A stretch of 64,000 bases of DNA from Pedobacter sp. HDW13 (GTDB lineage Bacteria; Bacteroidota; Bacteroidia; Sphingobacteriales; Sphingobacteriaceae). This document shows positions 10,425 through 18,122 of this stretch, one piece after another (within the stretch, counting starts at the first letter, position 1; the number at the start of each line of letters is the position of its first letter). The position numbers and the translations under genes are program-made. The stretch is from assembly GCF_011303555.1 (NCBI RefSeq), contig NZ_CP049868.1, positions 5,270,001-5,334,000 of the forward strand, written 5' to 3'. Under the pieces are notes generated by a model. That model was not told the origin of the DNA. It worked only from the letters and a program-made list of their open reading frames with translations, and did no database searches.

Positions 10425-12305
10425 CTACCAGCCAATGCCATAATCTTCGCCATGGTTACTCGAGCCACCCCATAAACTTCCGTGTTCACGGTCAAAATAA
10501 ATGGCATTAATTGGTCCACTGGTGCGATCGCCAAAACTGAGTATATACCCCATATTTTTTAAGGCCGTGCGTACTTCCTCTTTCGTATTGCTGTTGAGTA
10601 AAATTTGTCCTGCTTTTGGTGCCCTGTCTGCGGTTTTGCTTCCACCAAGCGAAAGCCACAATTGGTTAGTGTTAAAGTTAGCGGCTTCGGTCGCCTTTTG
10701 CACCGTCATGCCAAACTCTGCCATATTTAAAAAGAACTGCAACAGGTTTTGGTCTTGCGTATCGCCACCCTGTACAGCTGCCGAAACATAGGGCTTGCCG
10801 TCTTTTAAAAATAATGATGGCGATAGGGTTACCCTTGGTCGTTTGCCCGGCGCTACTACATTAAAAGGGTTTAGGGTAGAGTCTAGGACAAAGCTTTGCA
10901 TACGCTGACTCATGCCAATGCCCGTATTGCCGGCAATGCAGGCAGGTAACCAGCCACCACTTGGTGTAACCGAAACCACCCAACCTTCTTTATCAGCAGC
11001 CTCAATAGAAGTAGTTCCCCTCCATAAGCGGTCTTCATATACTTCCTTTGGCGTATAGTTCCCTAAATCATGTTTCGGGGCAAAGTTGCGTTTGGTTGTA
11101 TCAATTTCAAAACCACGGCTTTTTAACAGATTAAGGTAGGGGTTCTTTTGTCCCTGAAAAGGATAGGGATCTCCAGGACCAATTTTATCGTCGTTCTTTT
11201 CAAATTGAATTAACGACGCGCGCTGTTTGGCATAATCTTTACTCAATAAGCCTTTCATGGGTTCTGTAGGTGCCTGATTGGGATCACCATAGTAAAAATC
11301 ACGGTCGGCAAAGGCCATATTCATCGCCTGGTAAACCGTATGGATATATTTCGGACTGTTGTAACCCATTTCTTTCAGGTTAAAATTTTCGAGGATATTT
11401 AAGGCCTGCAAAAGCATGGGTCCTTGAGTCCATTGTTGTAATTTGTACACCTCAATACCTTTGTAATTGGTAGTTAAGGGCGCTTCTTCAACGGGTTTCC
11501 ATTTGGCCAGGTCTTCCATGGTAATTAAGCCGCCTTGTTCTTTGCTGCCTCTTACAAACTCACGGGCAATATCGCCTTTGTAAAAACGATCATACGCGGC
11601 CATTAAAGCTTCTTTACGGCTTTTTCCTTTTTTTAGGGCTTCTTTTTCGGCTTCAACCATTTTGGTTAAGGTGCTAAGCAGGTCTTTTTGAACAAAAATT
11701 TCTCCTCCTGCGGGTGCTTCACGTTTTTCGTCAGGATGGGTTAGAAATACTTTTTTGCTGTATGGCCAGGTTTTAATGCGTTCTTTATCGCGCTCAATGC
11801 TGTTGACTGCCTGTGCTTCAATAGCATAACCTGCCGCCATCTGCATGGATGGAGCCAATACCTGCCCTAGGCTCATGGTACCATATTGGCTCAGCATGTA
11901 AATTAATCCACCAGGTGTACCAGGTGTTGTAGCTGCCAGCGGACCATATTCAGGCGGGAAATTGTAACCTTTACTTTTGAAAAAATCGACTGTTGCACCT
12001 GTTGGCGCAATCCCCATAGCGTTAATGGCAATTACTTTACCCGTTTTAGGATTGTAGATGAGTGCTTGTGTTTCGCCTCCCCAGCTTAGCGTATCCCACA
12101 TGGTGCAGGTAGCGGCCAGCATGGCGCAGGCTGCATCTACAGCATTGCCCCCTTGCTGGAAAATCATCGATCCGGCAGTTGCCGCCATCGGTTTTCCGGT
12201 AATGGCCATCCAGTTACTGCCATACAACATGGGTTTTTGGGTTTGCTGGGCTATGGTGCGTGCAGTTACCATGCCGCATAAAAGAAACAGAACAAGCTTT
12301 TTCAT
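10425..12305 (-). CDS. Gamma-glutamyltransferase family protein, exported
   Basis: A 626-residue Ntn-hydrolase of the gamma-glutamyltranspeptidase family, which cleaves gamma-glutamyl bonds such as that in glutathione. The signal peptide is MKKLVLFLLCGMVTARTIAQ; I start here (ATG at 12303-12305) because the longer frame to 12356 would bury it. The expected self-cleavage site and nucleophile are Gly430-Thr431 in LWRGTTSIEA, giving subunits of about 430 and 195 residues. The N-terminal GNAVDAACAM is family-typical, and a Gly-Gly (AAVQGGDTQDQ) takes the place of the usual oxyanion-hole motif. The divergence from classical enzymes leaves open whether glutathione, another peptide or an acylase substrate is used. 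It is a single-gene unit. Confidence 0.88.
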   Translation of the reverse strand: MKKLVLFLLCGMVTARTIAQQTQKPMLYGSNWMAITGKPMAATAGSMIFQQGGNAVDAACAMLAATCTMWDTLSWGGETQALIYNPKTGKVIAINAMGIAPTGATVDFFKSKGYNFPPEYGPLAATTPGTPGGLIYMLSQYGTMSLGQVLAPSMQMAAGYAIEAQAVNSIERDKERIKTWPYSKKVFLTHPDEKREAPAGGEIFVQKDLLSTLTKMVEAEKEALKKGKSRKEALMAAYDRFYKGDIAREFVRGSKEQGGLITMEDLAKWKPVEEAPLTTNYKGIEVYKLQQWTQGPMLLQALNILENFNLKEMGYNSPKYIHTVYQAMNMAFADRDFYYGDPNQAPTEPMKGLLSKDYAKQRASLIQFEKNDDKIGPGDPYPFQGQKNPYLNLLKSRGFEIDTTKRNFAPKHDLGNYTPKEVYEDRLWRGTTSIEAADKEGWVVSVTPSGGWLPACIAGNTGIGMSQRMQSFVLDSTLNPFNVVAPGKRPRVTLSPSLFLKDGKPYVSAAVQGGDTQDQNLLQFFLNMAEFGMTVQKATEAANFNTNQLWLSLGGSKTADRAPKAGQILLNSNTKEEVRTALKNMGYILSFGDRTSGPINAIYFDREHGSLWGGSSNHGEDYGIGW

Positions 12306-12454
12306 AAAACTAAGGTAAAAAAAGACCGATTCAAGCCTGCAAGATAATGCAAACATGTTTGTTACAATATGTGGTCAGCAGGCTGTATATCACAGACCTA
12401 AGCCGTTTAGCCCAATCCCAACGCCAAAAGAGACTATAATTTTACAAATCTAGG

Positions 12455-12484
12455 TTTAAAAAACAGTGAGTTTAAATAACTTTG
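12455..12484 (+). promoter_or_regulatory. Candidate promoter of the TMEM220-ebo operon
   Basis: TAACTTTG (12477-12484) is an exact match to the Bacteroidota -7 consensus TAnnTTTG. A TTTA at 12455-12458, 18 bp upstream, is a possible -33 element. The start codon of the first gene is at 12541, which would give a leader of about 50 bases. Confidence 0.5.
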
Positions 12485-12540
12485 TCCTTTCAGTTGTATT
12501 AAAAAAACGATTTAACTAGATTTAAATTTTTAAAAATCAA

Positions 12541-12918
12541 ATGCTTTTAATAATTCTCAACAGTATCTTTTGTTTATCTTTTATAGGTTTTGCCTATGTT
12601 AACCTCAACGATGAAGATCCTTACCTGTGGGTATCTATTTACTTAAGCGCTGCAATTTGTTGTGGCTTAGCTGTTTTTGGTCTGTACTATCCATTGGTTT
12701 ACTTGTTCTTAATGGCTTTTTATCTTGTTTATGCAGCTATCCTGTTTTTTGCAAAAGATGGCGTGCGCGATTGGGTGATGAAATATAAAAGGCCTAGTTT
12801 GGTAGAGAGCATGCAGGCTACAAAACCTTATATCGAACAAACCAGAGAGTTTTTTGGCTTATTGATTATTACCGGGGCACTGCTGATTGATTATCTGGTA
12901 GCCACAGGCACCATCTAA
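12541..12918 (+). CDS. TMEM220-family small membrane protein, first gene of the ebo operon
   Basis: A 125-residue protein with about four membrane helices (roughly 1-18, 28-46, 50-70 and 106-122). The early FAYVNLNDEDPYLWV and late REFFGLLIITGALL stretches look like the TMEM220 family, whose function is unknown. It ends 27 bp before the likely eboA start and no terminator intervenes, so it is almost surely co-transcribed with the ebo genes. It could be a membrane partner of EboC or of the compound being moved; that is inference from position only. Confidence 0.75.
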   Translation: MLLIILNSIFCLSFIGFAYVNLNDEDPYLWVSIYLSAAICCGLAVFGLYYPLVYLFLMAFYLVYAAILFFAKDGVRDWVMKYKRPSLVESMQATKPYIEQTREFFGLLIITGALLIDYLVATGTI

Positions 12919-12945
12919 AAAGCATTGATCCTAAATTTCGTGAAG

Positions 12946-13803
12946 ATGAAAGCATGTGATGTGGTAACAGCCAATAAACTGTTACTTGATATTATTAAAA
13001 CCAACCTAACAGGCGAAGGACTGAACTGGCTTGAAGCATGGGAAACAACGCCTGATCAGATAAACGGTATTGGAAAGGCCTTTGTAATGGCCCCGCGCAA
13101 AACCGGGAAAGCTATTGTTCAGCTTTCAGCATTGCAGTTAGTGGCACTGGAAGATGCAGGATTAGCTTACTTAGCCCAATGGAGTATCGACAGGGTTTGC
13201 AGGGTTTGGTTATTGGGAAATTTACCAGCTACCGATCGGGATAAGTTATATGCTGCGATCGATCAGTTATTCTTATCTGCAGAAATGAACGAAGCTGTAG
13301 CTTTGTATTCGGCGCTTCCGTTTTTACCTTTTCCTGCAATTTGGGCAAAGCGTTGTGCCGAAGGCATCCGGAGTAATATCGGTTCGGTATTGGAGGCTAT
13401 TATGGAAAACAATCCTTATCCTGCGCAATATCTCGATGAAGCAGCCTGGAACCAGCTGGTATTAAAAGCATTCTTTACCGAGAAAAATATTAACCTCATT
13501 GTTGGCTTAGATGAGAGATCCAATCTCGAACTTGCTTTAACTTTAACCGATTATGCTAAAGAACGTTGGGCTGCCAGACGTAAAGTAAATCCGCAGTTGT
13601 GGCGCCTGGTAGGTAAGTTTACCAATGAGGAGATTTTTGAAGTATTAAAAACCGGTTTACAACATTACGATCAGGTAGAACAACGCGCTATTGCACTGGC
13701 AGTTGCTGCTTCTGATTATGAACCGGCAAAAGATTATATTGATACTTTTCCCGAGCTTAAAGCCGTTTTAGCAGAAGGCAGTTTAAACTGGGATAAATTT
13801 TAA
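12946..13803 (+). CDS. eboA: EboA domain-containing protein
   Basis: A soluble, mostly helical protein of 285 residues with no signal peptide or membrane helix. Sequence character (a GKAF...PRKTGK stretch near 40-55, and a HEAT-like helical C-terminal half) and above all position ahead of eboB-eboF identify it as EboA. The biochemical role is unknown; the ebo cluster as a whole has been linked in cyanobacteria to export of a scytonemin precursor to the periplasm. I place the start at ATG 12946; a TTG at 12925 would add seven residues. The next gene begins 27 bp after the stop. Confidence 0.8.
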   Translation: MKACDVVTANKLLLDIIKTNLTGEGLNWLEAWETTPDQINGIGKAFVMAPRKTGKAIVQLSALQLVALEDAGLAYLAQWSIDRVCRVWLLGNLPATDRDKLYAAIDQLFLSAEMNEAVALYSALPFLPFPAIWAKRCAEGIRSNIGSVLEAIMENNPYPAQYLDEAAWNQLVLKAFFTEKNINLIVGLDERSNLELALTLTDYAKERWAARRKVNPQLWRLVGKFTNEEIFEVLKTGLQHYDQVEQRAIALAVAASDYEPAKDYIDTFPELKAVLAEGSLNWDKF

Positions 13804-13830
13804 CATTAGAAAGAAAAATATAGATTACAT

Positions 13831-14817
13831 ATGTGTTGCAGTAATTCAATTGAAAGAGATAAAGCGATGATGGGAGAGCCGGAAGCGTTTGATATTAGTG
13901 TGGTAAGTGGCATGAAATTCTTCGATCCACATGTTCACATGACTTCCAGAACAACCGACGATTACCAGGCGATGGCCGATGCAGGAGTAGTTGCATTAAT
14001 AGAACCCGCATTTTGGCTGGGGCAGCCGCGTACGGGTCTGGATAGTTTCAGGGATTATTACAGCAGTTTAATCGGTTGGGAAAGATTTCGTTCATCGCAG
14101 TTTGGTATTAAACATTATTGCACCATTGGTTTAAACTCGAGAGAGGCCAACAACGAAAGTCTGTCGGAGCAGGTAATGGAAATTTTGCCACTGTTTATTT
14201 ATAAGGAAGGTGTGGTAGGTATTGGCGAAATAGGCTTTGATGACCAAACTGCTGCAGAAGAAAAATATTACCGATTACAGTTGGAACTGGCAAAAGAAGC
14301 CGGCCTTCCGGTGCAAATCCACACGCCTCACCGCGATAAGAAAAAAGGTACGCAACGCAGCATGGATATTGCTATTGAGCACGGATTAGATCCTTACAGC
14401 ATCATTATCGATCATAATAATGAAGAAACCGTAAAAGAAGTATTAGACAGAGGTTTTTTTGCTGCTTTTACAATTTATCCTTTTACCAAAATGGGTAACG
14501 AACGCATGGTCGAGATTGTAAAACAATATGGTCCTGAACGCATTATGGTTAACTCAGCTGCCGATTGGGGCATTAGCGATCCGCTGGCTGTGCCTAAAAC
14601 TGCAGCTTTAATGAAAATGCGTGGTTTAAGCAACGAAGCTATCGAAATGGTAACGTACCGCAATGCGATTACAGCCTTTGCCCAAAGCGGACAGATTGAT
14701 GAAGCTGATTTTAATGCGCCACAAAGTATCGATCAATCTGTAAAATTTGAAGGCAATACCATTTTACGTGGCGGACAACAACCGCGTACAGATAAATCGT
14801 CAATAATCATTAGTTAG
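13831..14817 (+). CDS. eboB: EboB, TatD-like metal-dependent hydrolase
   Basis: A 328-residue amidohydrolase-fold (TIM barrel) protein. The metal-ligand set can be read as His34 and His36 (FDPHVHM), Glu133 (GIGEIGFD), His164 (QIHTPH), His195 (IIDHNNEE) and Asp245 (SAADWG), as in TatD-type enzymes. Two cysteines directly after the start (MCCSN) are unusual, with no hydrophobic segment before them, so a lipoprotein is unlikely. Known TatD proteins are DNases or exonucleases, but the ebo member is expected to act on a small metabolite; that is inference from the cluster. It ends 4 bp before eboC. Confidence 0.85.
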   Translation: MCCSNSIERDKAMMGEPEAFDISVVSGMKFFDPHVHMTSRTTDDYQAMADAGVVALIEPAFWLGQPRTGLDSFRDYYSSLIGWERFRSSQFGIKHYCTIGLNSREANNESLSEQVMEILPLFIYKEGVVGIGEIGFDDQTAAEEKYYRLQLELAKEAGLPVQIHTPHRDKKKGTQRSMDIAIEHGLDPYSIIIDHNNEETVKEVLDRGFFAAFTIYPFTKMGNERMVEIVKQYGPERIMVNSAADWGISDPLAVPKTAALMKMRGLSNEAIEMVTYRNAITAFAQSGQIDEADFNAPQSIDQSVKFEGNTILRGGQQPRTDKSSIIIS

Positions 14818-14821
14818 TATC

Positions 14822-15706
14822 TTGGAAAAAATAATCGTTTACCTGCGCATCATGCGCCCGGCAAATGTGGTTACTTCTGTAGCCGATATTTTAGCTGGTA
14901 TTGCTATTTCTGGTATTTTAACTGCGGGTTTTGCCGTTCCATGGTTATCTGTTTTTTATTTATGCGCATCTACTGCCTGCCTTTACGCAGGAGGTATTGT
15001 TTTTAACGATGTTTTTGATGCCGAACTCGATAAAATAGAACGTCCGGAAAGGGCTATTCCAAGCGGAATCATTAGCCTGCAAAATGCCACGCTTTTAGGC
15101 AGCCTGTTATTATTGGCAGCTATTGGTCTGGCTTTTTTGAACAGTGTAGATTCAGGTACGTTAGCGATTTTAGTGGCTATATTTGCTTTGCTTTACAATA
15201 AATTTGGCAAGCATCATTCGTTTTTTGGCCCTTTAAACATGGGGCTATGCCGTGGTTTTAACCTCTTGTTAGGCTTAAGTATTGTACCCGAAATGCTTTA
15301 CAGTCACTATTACCTGGCCATTATTCCGGTAATTTATATTTTCTCGATCACGATGACCAGTCGTGGAGAGGTGCATGGCGGTACGGCTAAGAATTTATAC
15401 CTGGCTGCTTTGTTATATGGCATCGTAATCTGTGCCATTGCTTACTTTGCTTTTATTAACGACAGGTTATGGTGGTCGCTGCTGTTTTTATTGCCTTTTG
15501 CCTTTATGATTTTTAAACCATTGTTTAAAGCCATTAAGCAACCAATTGGTAAAAACATTGGTGCAGCGGTTAAAGCTGGGGTAATATCCTTAATTTTGAT
15601 GGATGCCGCCTGGGCGGTAACTTTCGATGCATTGATCCTCGCTTTTGTAATTGCGGCATTGCTACCCGTTTCGATGTGGCTCTCTAAATTATTTGCCGTA
15701 ACCTGA
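14822..15706 (+). CDS. eboC: EboC, UbiA-like prenyltransferase
   Basis: An integral membrane protein of 294 residues and about eight helices. The first aspartate-rich motif of UbiA enzymes, which binds the prenyl diphosphate through magnesium, is intact as NDxxDxxxD (Asn62 to Asp70). At the position expected for the second aspartate motif the sequence reads MTSRGEVHGG (178-187) with no Asp, so the active site is not standard. The start is TTG at 14822, 4 bp after eboB, because MEKIIVYLRIMRPANVV is the usual UbiA lead-in; the first ATG (14852) would clip it. Probably prenylates the cluster's product or an intermediate, or acts as a membrane anchor for it; substrate unknown. Confidence 0.85.
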   Translation: MEKIIVYLRIMRPANVVTSVADILAGIAISGILTAGFAVPWLSVFYLCASTACLYAGGIVFNDVFDAELDKIERPERAIPSGIISLQNATLLGSLLLLAAIGLAFLNSVDSGTLAILVAIFALLYNKFGKHHSFFGPLNMGLCRGFNLLLGLSIVPEMLYSHYYLAIIPVIYIFSITMTSRGEVHGGTAKNLYLAALLYGIVICAIAYFAFINDRLWWSLLFLLPFAFMIFKPLFKAIKQPIGKNIGAAVKAGVISLILMDAAWAVTFDALILAFVIAALLPVSMWLSKLFAVT

Positions 15707-15734
15707 TCCGATTTAACCTGATTATCCAATTATT

Positions 15735-16910
15735 ATGGAACATTTACAACAATCCTTTACTGTACAATACAATTATAATATTTTCTTTACCTCAGCACTT
15801 TTTGCTGTCGAAAATAAGTTATTCAGTGATTTTCTAAGCCAGCTTAATCCGGCTGTAACCATAAAAAAGATCCTTTTTGTAATTGATGAAGGGGTAGCTG
15901 AAGCGCATACAGCTTTAACTGCTGAAATAAAGCAATACTTTAATAAGTACAATCAAACGCAACTTGTTCAGGATATTATCGTAATTCCCGGTGGCGAACT
16001 GGTTAAAAATGATACCCAATATCTCGAACGGATTTTAGAAGCCATCAATACCCATGGTATCGACAGGCATTCTTTTGTAGCAGCTATTGGTGGTGGTGCC
16101 GTGCTGGATATGGTGGGTTATGCGGCAACCATTGCGCACAGGGGTATTAAACATATCCGCATTCCGAGTACAGTACTTTCTCAGAACGATTCGGGAGTTG
16201 GAGTTAAGAATGGTATCAATTATTTCAATAAGAAAAACTTTCTGGGTACTTTCTCTCCGCCTGTTGCAGTGTTTAACGACGAATTGTTTTTGAATACACT
16301 GTCTGATCGCGATTGGCGTTCGGGCATTGCCGAGGCGATTAAAGTGGCCCTGATAAAAGATTTGGAATTTTTTGAGTGGTTGGAAGCCAATGCCACAGCG
16401 CTGGCGCATCGCGATAGGGAAGCCATGAATTATCAGATCTGGAAATGTGCCAAACTACACCTGGAACACATCCGTAGTGCCGATCCTTTCGAAAACGGAT
16501 CAGCTCGTCCGCTTGATTTTGGTCATTGGAGTGCACATAAACTCGAGTATTTAACCAATTTCGAAATCAGGCATGGCGAAGCAGTGGCGATGGGTATTGC
16601 ATTAGATGCGGTATATTCAAACTTATCGGGTAGAATAAGTGCTGCAGATTCCCAAAGAGTTATTGCGGTAATTCAGGCTTTAGGCTTTGAATTAACGCAT
16701 CCATTACTTCAGGTAGAAGGCGATAATAGCCCTATTTTACAAGGTTTAGAAGAGTTTAGAGAACACCTGGGTGGACAACTTACCATCACCTTGCTTACTG
16801 CGCTAGGTAAAGGAGAAGAAGTTCACGAAATAGATGCTGTAATCTTAAAACAAGCGGCCGAATCGTTGCAAAATCAGGCTGCTGCACATTCAACTGCTAC
16901 TGCGTTATGA
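15735..16910 (+). CDS. eboD: EboD, dehydroquinate-synthase-like sugar phosphate cyclase
   Basis: A 391-residue NAD- and zinc-dependent cyclase of the AroB/C7-cyclitol synthase superfamily. The nucleotide-binding turn is AAIGGGAVLD (117-125). Zinc ligands are Glu200 (GIAEAIK), His264 (DFGHWSAH) and His280 (IRHGEAVAMG). Two places depart from true 3-dehydroquinate synthases: GVKNGIN around 156-161 replaces the usual GGKTGIN, and Asp261 stands where those enzymes carry Asn (LNFGH). As I recall, the Asn-to-Asp change is seen in 2-epi-5-epi-valiolone-type synthases, so a cyclitol-like product is plausible. It should not be taken as the shikimate-pathway aroB. The stop overlaps the eboE start by 4 bp (ATGA). 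Confidence 0.87.
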   Translation: MEHLQQSFTVQYNYNIFFTSALFAVENKLFSDFLSQLNPAVTIKKILFVIDEGVAEAHTALTAEIKQYFNKYNQTQLVQDIIVIPGGELVKNDTQYLERILEAINTHGIDRHSFVAAIGGGAVLDMVGYAATIAHRGIKHIRIPSTVLSQNDSGVGVKNGINYFNKKNFLGTFSPPVAVFNDELFLNTLSDRDWRSGIAEAIKVALIKDLEFFEWLEANATALAHRDREAMNYQIWKCAKLHLEHIRSADPFENGSARPLDFGHWSAHKLEYLTNFEIRHGEAVAMGIALDAVYSNLSGRISAADSQRVIAVIQALGFELTHPLLQVEGDNSPILQGLEEFREHLGGQLTITLLTALGKGEEVHEIDAVILKQAAESLQNQAAAHSTATAL

Positions 16911-18118
16911 AACTAAGTTCAGGTCATTTAACCTTTTGTACCAATATATATGCCGGCGAAAGCTGGTCAGCACATTTTGCAGTACTGAAAGATAGCTTTC
17001 CAAAGCTAAAGGCAGCTTTATCACCCGATGAACCCATGGGCATAGGCTTGCGTCTTTCTAATCTGGCCAGCATAGAATTACTTGAAGCAGCACAGCTAAC
17101 AGCATTTAAACAATGGCTGGATGCTGAGGGTGCTTATGTTTTTACCATGAACGGCTTCCCTTATGGAGGCTTTCACTATACCCGCGTTAAAGATCAGGTA
17201 CATGCACCCGACTGGACTACAACAGAACGATTGGATTATACCTTACGTTTAGCTGAAATACTGGCACAACTGGTTCCGGATAATATGGATGCGGGTATTT
17301 CTACCTCGCCATTGAGTTACAAACCCTGGTTTAAAGCGGATTCGGAAAGACAGGTAGCAACAGTTAAAGCAACAAGTCATGTTTTGGCTGTAGCCCAGGC
17401 GCTGAATAAAATATACCAAAATACCGGAAAACTAATTCACCTGGATATTGAACCAGAACCAGATGGTTTTCTTGAATCTGGTCCTGAATTTATCGACTGG
17501 TATGAAAACGAACTTTTACCAGCCGGAAAAACTGCATTTGCAGCACAGGCTGGTTTAACTGCCGAAAAGGCTGTAGAAATAATTAAAACGCACATTTGCC
17601 TGTGTTACGATGTTTGTCACTTTGCCATCGGCTACGAACCGCATGCTGCAATTGTACAGGAGCTACAGGAAAAAGGTATTCAAGTTGGTAAGATTCAGAT
17701 CAGTGCCGCTTTAAAGGCAAAATTGCCTGAAGCTGGTGCCGACAGAACAGCAGTATTAAATGCACTTGCTGGTTTTGATGAACCGGTTTACCTGCATCAG
17801 GTAATTGCACAAAAGAATGATGGAAGTTTAATTCGCTATCCTGATTTGTCAAATGCATTGGCCGATGCTGGCAGGCAAGAGGTACAAGAGTGGCGCGCGC
17901 ATTTCCATGTGCCAATCTTTGTGGAGGAGATGGGGTTAATTCAATCTACCCAGGCCGATATCAGTGCAGTGTTAACATTACAAAAGAACAATCCTTTTAC
18001 CAATCATCTCGAGGTAGAAACTTATACCTGGGAGGTACTGCCTGCACAATTGAAGGCACCTTTAAACGAATCTATTATCCGCGAACTCGATTGGGTAAAA
18101 AATACATTAGCACAGTAA
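16907..18118 (+). CDS. eboE: EboE, sugar-phosphate-isomerase-like TIM-barrel protein
   Basis: A 403-residue soluble protein of the ebo cluster, usually named metabolite traffic protein EboE and distantly like xylose isomerase/endonuclease IV TIM barrels. The opening SGHLTFCTNIYAGESW is characteristic. Possible metal-binding residues are seen in HLDIEPEPDG (near 181-190), YDVCHFAIGYEP (near 232-243) and FVEEMG (near 340). The reaction is unknown. It overlaps eboD by 4 bp and ends 4 bp before eboF, so translation is likely coupled along the operon. Confidence 0.82.
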   Translation: MKLSSGHLTFCTNIYAGESWSAHFAVLKDSFPKLKAALSPDEPMGIGLRLSNLASIELLEAAQLTAFKQWLDAEGAYVFTMNGFPYGGFHYTRVKDQVHAPDWTTTERLDYTLRLAEILAQLVPDNMDAGISTSPLSYKPWFKADSERQVATVKATSHVLAVAQALNKIYQNTGKLIHLDIEPEPDGFLESGPEFIDWYENELLPAGKTAFAAQAGLTAEKAVEIIKTHICLCYDVCHFAIGYEPHAAIVQELQEKGIQVGKIQISAALKAKLPEAGADRTAVLNALAGFDEPVYLHQVIAQKNDGSLIRYPDLSNALADAGRQEVQEWRAHFHVPIFVEEMGLIQSTQADISAVLTLQKNNPFTNHLEVETYTWEVLPAQLKAPLNESIIRELDWVKNTLAQ

Positions 18119-18122
18119 AAAC

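Noticed and set aside
15735-16910. Calling this gene aroB (3-dehydroquinate synthase of the shikimate pathway)
   Set aside because: The ebo context and the changes at GVKNGIN and Asp261 speak against it.
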